A stretch of 6,862 bases of DNA from an uncultured Prevotellaceae bacterium (GTDB lineage Bacteria; Bacteroidota; Bacteroidia; Bacteroidales; Bacteroidaceae). Shown here one piece after another: positions 6,280-6,862 of this stretch (position 1 is its first letter; every line of letters starts with the position of its first letter). The notes below the pieces were generated by a model that had not been told where the DNA came from, did not search any database, and was given only the letters and a program-made list of their open reading frames with translations. The stretch covers positions 1 through 6,862 of the forward strand of contig CAMNHM010000140.1 of assembly GCA_946539475.1 (NCBI GenBank), in the 5' to 3' direction. Position numbers and translations under genes: made by a program.

Positions 6280-6311
6280 TTCCGTAGGCCGTCTCTTGTT
6301 GGCCTACGGAA
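6280..6311. other. Perfect 11-pair stem-loop, possible terminator
   Basis: TTCCGTAGGCC (6280-6290) and GGCCTACGGAA (6301-6311) pair perfectly around a 10-base loop. On the + strand it is followed by TTATTGTGCTTTATTTT, a loose T-rich tail, so it could end transcription coming from the left. On the minus strand it lies downstream of the small gene at 6534-6653 but has no T-run there. It sits 10 bases inside the end of repeat copy 1. Confidence 0.5.
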
Positions 6312-6533
6312 TTATTGTGCTTTATTTTACAGAGTGAGGGGAAGCGTCTTTCCTCTTCCTCTGTTGCGCCTGCCGGATGCCCTTTTCTGGGGCAGTCCGA
6401 AGCCTTGGTCGACTGTTGGCGCGGCAGCTCCATGCGGATTGTCTGCAACAGGCTGTTAGTACTGATCCGTTTTCTCTCCGTTGCGGCTTCTGGGATGCAA
6501 GGTTCGGAAAAGGGCGCGCGTTCGAGCGTGTGC
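6312..6533. other. About 220 bases with no recognisable gene
   Basis: Short open frames exist on both strands, for example a 6322-6558 minus frame and frames on the + strand starting inside the repeat. Their translations are rich in Arg, Ser and Cys without any motif, hydrophobic pattern or repeat I know, and none has a convincing start signal. It follows the stop of the small minus-strand gene. It could be an untranslated region, an RNA, or the decayed remains of a gene that used to follow the small one. Confidence 0.4.
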
Positions 6534-6653
6534 TCAGAATGGGCCGTGCCCCATGCACGACGTGGTGGTGATGGCGGCGATGAACGCGGTGATGGCAGCT
6601 ACGATGGCCTCCATCAGGCGGTTCTTCAGCCGCTCAGAGATCTTGATCTTCAT
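6534..6653 (-). CDS. 39-residue small membrane/lipoprotein-like protein ('smalltalk'-like)
   Basis: Reading the minus strand from the ATG at 6651-6653 gives a 39-codon frame ending in TGA at 6534-6536. The peptide starts with a charged, amphipathic MKIKISERLKNRLMEA. A hydrophobic Ala/Ile helix (about residues 16-29) follows, and the end is TTTSCMGHGPF. The hydrophobic helix ending in T-T-S-C resembles the tiny 'smalltalk' proteins that I recall from Bacteroidetes, where they sit beside HU-like DNA-binding and N-acetylmuramoyl-L-alanine amidase genes. TTSC could also serve as a weak lipobox. The Shine-Dalgarno AGGAGG lies 8 bases before the ATG, strong support for translation in a phylum that rarely uses one. 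Neither usual neighbour is visible. The gene sits alone between two inverted repeat copies. Function is unknown and the family link is tentative. Confidence 0.68.
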   Translation of the reverse strand: MKIKISERLKNRLMEAIVAAITAFIAAITTTSCMGHGPF

Positions 6654-6661
6654 CTTTCAGT

Positions 6662-6667
6662 CCTCCT
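6662..6667 (-). promoter_or_regulatory. Strong Shine-Dalgarno site of the 39-codon gene
   Basis: On the minus strand the sequence reads TTTTAGGAGGACTGAAAG before ATG. AGGAGG is a full match to the anti-Shine-Dalgarno, with an ideal 8-base spacing. The four larger genes here show no comparable site, so it is unusual in this window and decides the start of the small gene. Confidence 0.75.
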
Positions 6668-6680
6668 AAAACTTCAATTC

Positions 6681-6862
6681 TGAGTCCACTTGAAAAAGTA
6701 ACATACCGATGAAATGGAGTGAAATTGGACGCGCAGCCGCTCCCCTCCCTTCAAGGGGAGGGGTTGGGGTGGGGTCTGTAACTTCTTGGCGGCTAATTAT
6801 ATACAGCCCCCACCCCGCCCTTCGGGCACCCCTCCCCTTGAAGGGAGGGGAGCGGCTGCGCC
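6681..6862. repeat. Palindromic repeat element, copy 2 (inverted, cut by window end)
   Basis: The 182 bases are the reverse complement of 6088-6269 with only three mismatches found by hand (at 6097, the base following the GGGGAGGGG arm, and one in the GGGGTCTGT core). It begins with GAGTCCACTTGAAAAAGT from 6682 and carries the same nested CCCCTCCC/GGGAGGGG arms and the GCCC-TTC-GGGC mini-hairpin (6817-6827). It lies immediately upstream of the small minus-strand gene. Its far end is outside the window. Confidence 0.88.
6693..6724 (-). promoter_or_regulatory. Possible promoter inside repeat copy 2, reading toward the small gene
   Basis: On the minus strand, TTTC (6721-6724), a 20-base spacer and TACTTTTT (6693-6700) approximate the Bacteroidetes TTTG / TAnnTTTG promoter with one mismatch in each box. 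It would start transcription roughly 30 bases ahead of the Shine-Dalgarno site. The same sequence sits in copy 1 (6226-6257), also facing the segment between the copies. Confidence 0.3.

Noticed and set aside
6196..6683. Plus-strand frames of 87-122 codons (from 6196 and 6315)
   Set aside because: The first starts inside the palindromic repeat. Neither has a start signal or protein-like composition, and the second overlaps the better-supported minus-strand small gene.
6088..6862. CRISPR-like array in the repeat-rich right end
   Set aside because: There are only two large copies, inverted rather than direct, with no regular spacers and no cas gene.

Overview
The window looks like a Bacteroidales chromosome, most likely Prevotellaceae. 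The reasons are the fructan-utilisation gene set, a Bacteroidetes-type -7 box (TACATTTG), a lipoprotein with an acidic surface-export-like signal after its Cys, and in-frame 'LTPNPSP..GEG' / 'TPLS..RGVGGEA' repeats typical of that group. Family assignments come from reading motifs and from memory; no database search was possible. All genes are on the + strand except one tiny gene near the right end.

Layout. 1-269 is the 3' end of a gene, probably a DUF4960-type protein. Ten bases later comes a GH32 fructan hydrolase lipoprotein (280-1827), which closes that operon at a strong hairpin terminator (1875-1926). A new promoter (-7 box 1970-1977) then drives a three-gene operon. It encodes a second, secreted GH32 enzyme with an extra N-terminal domain (2010-3725), an MFS sugar permease of the fructose/fucose type (3763-4995) and a PfkB-family fructokinase (5061-5993). 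Together these form a fructan pathway: cleavage at the surface, trimming to fructose in the periplasm, import by the permease, and phosphorylation to fructose-6-phosphate. The SusC/SusD pair and the sensor expected for such a locus are not in the window and would lie to the left.

The most unusual feature is at the two gene junctions of the second operon. Each junction (3681-3822 and 4951-5120) holds the same kind of module: two inverted 40-base arms around a loop. In both cases the upstream gene ends inside the left arm and loop, and the downstream gene starts in the loop and runs through the right arm. The hydrolase and permease therefore end in nearly the same repeat-encoded tail, and the permease and kinase, which are unrelated, begin with nearly the same 20 residues. 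A separate 4 x 7-base tandem repeat sits in frame inside the second GH32 gene, just after its catalytic Glu.

The right end (about 5994-6862) is repeat territory. A roughly 220-base palindromic element (6050-6269) and a near-identical inverted copy (6681 to the window end) flank a 411-base segment. That segment carries a 39-codon minus-strand gene (6534-6653) with a strong Shine-Dalgarno sequence, a stem-loop, and about 220 bases with no recognisable content.
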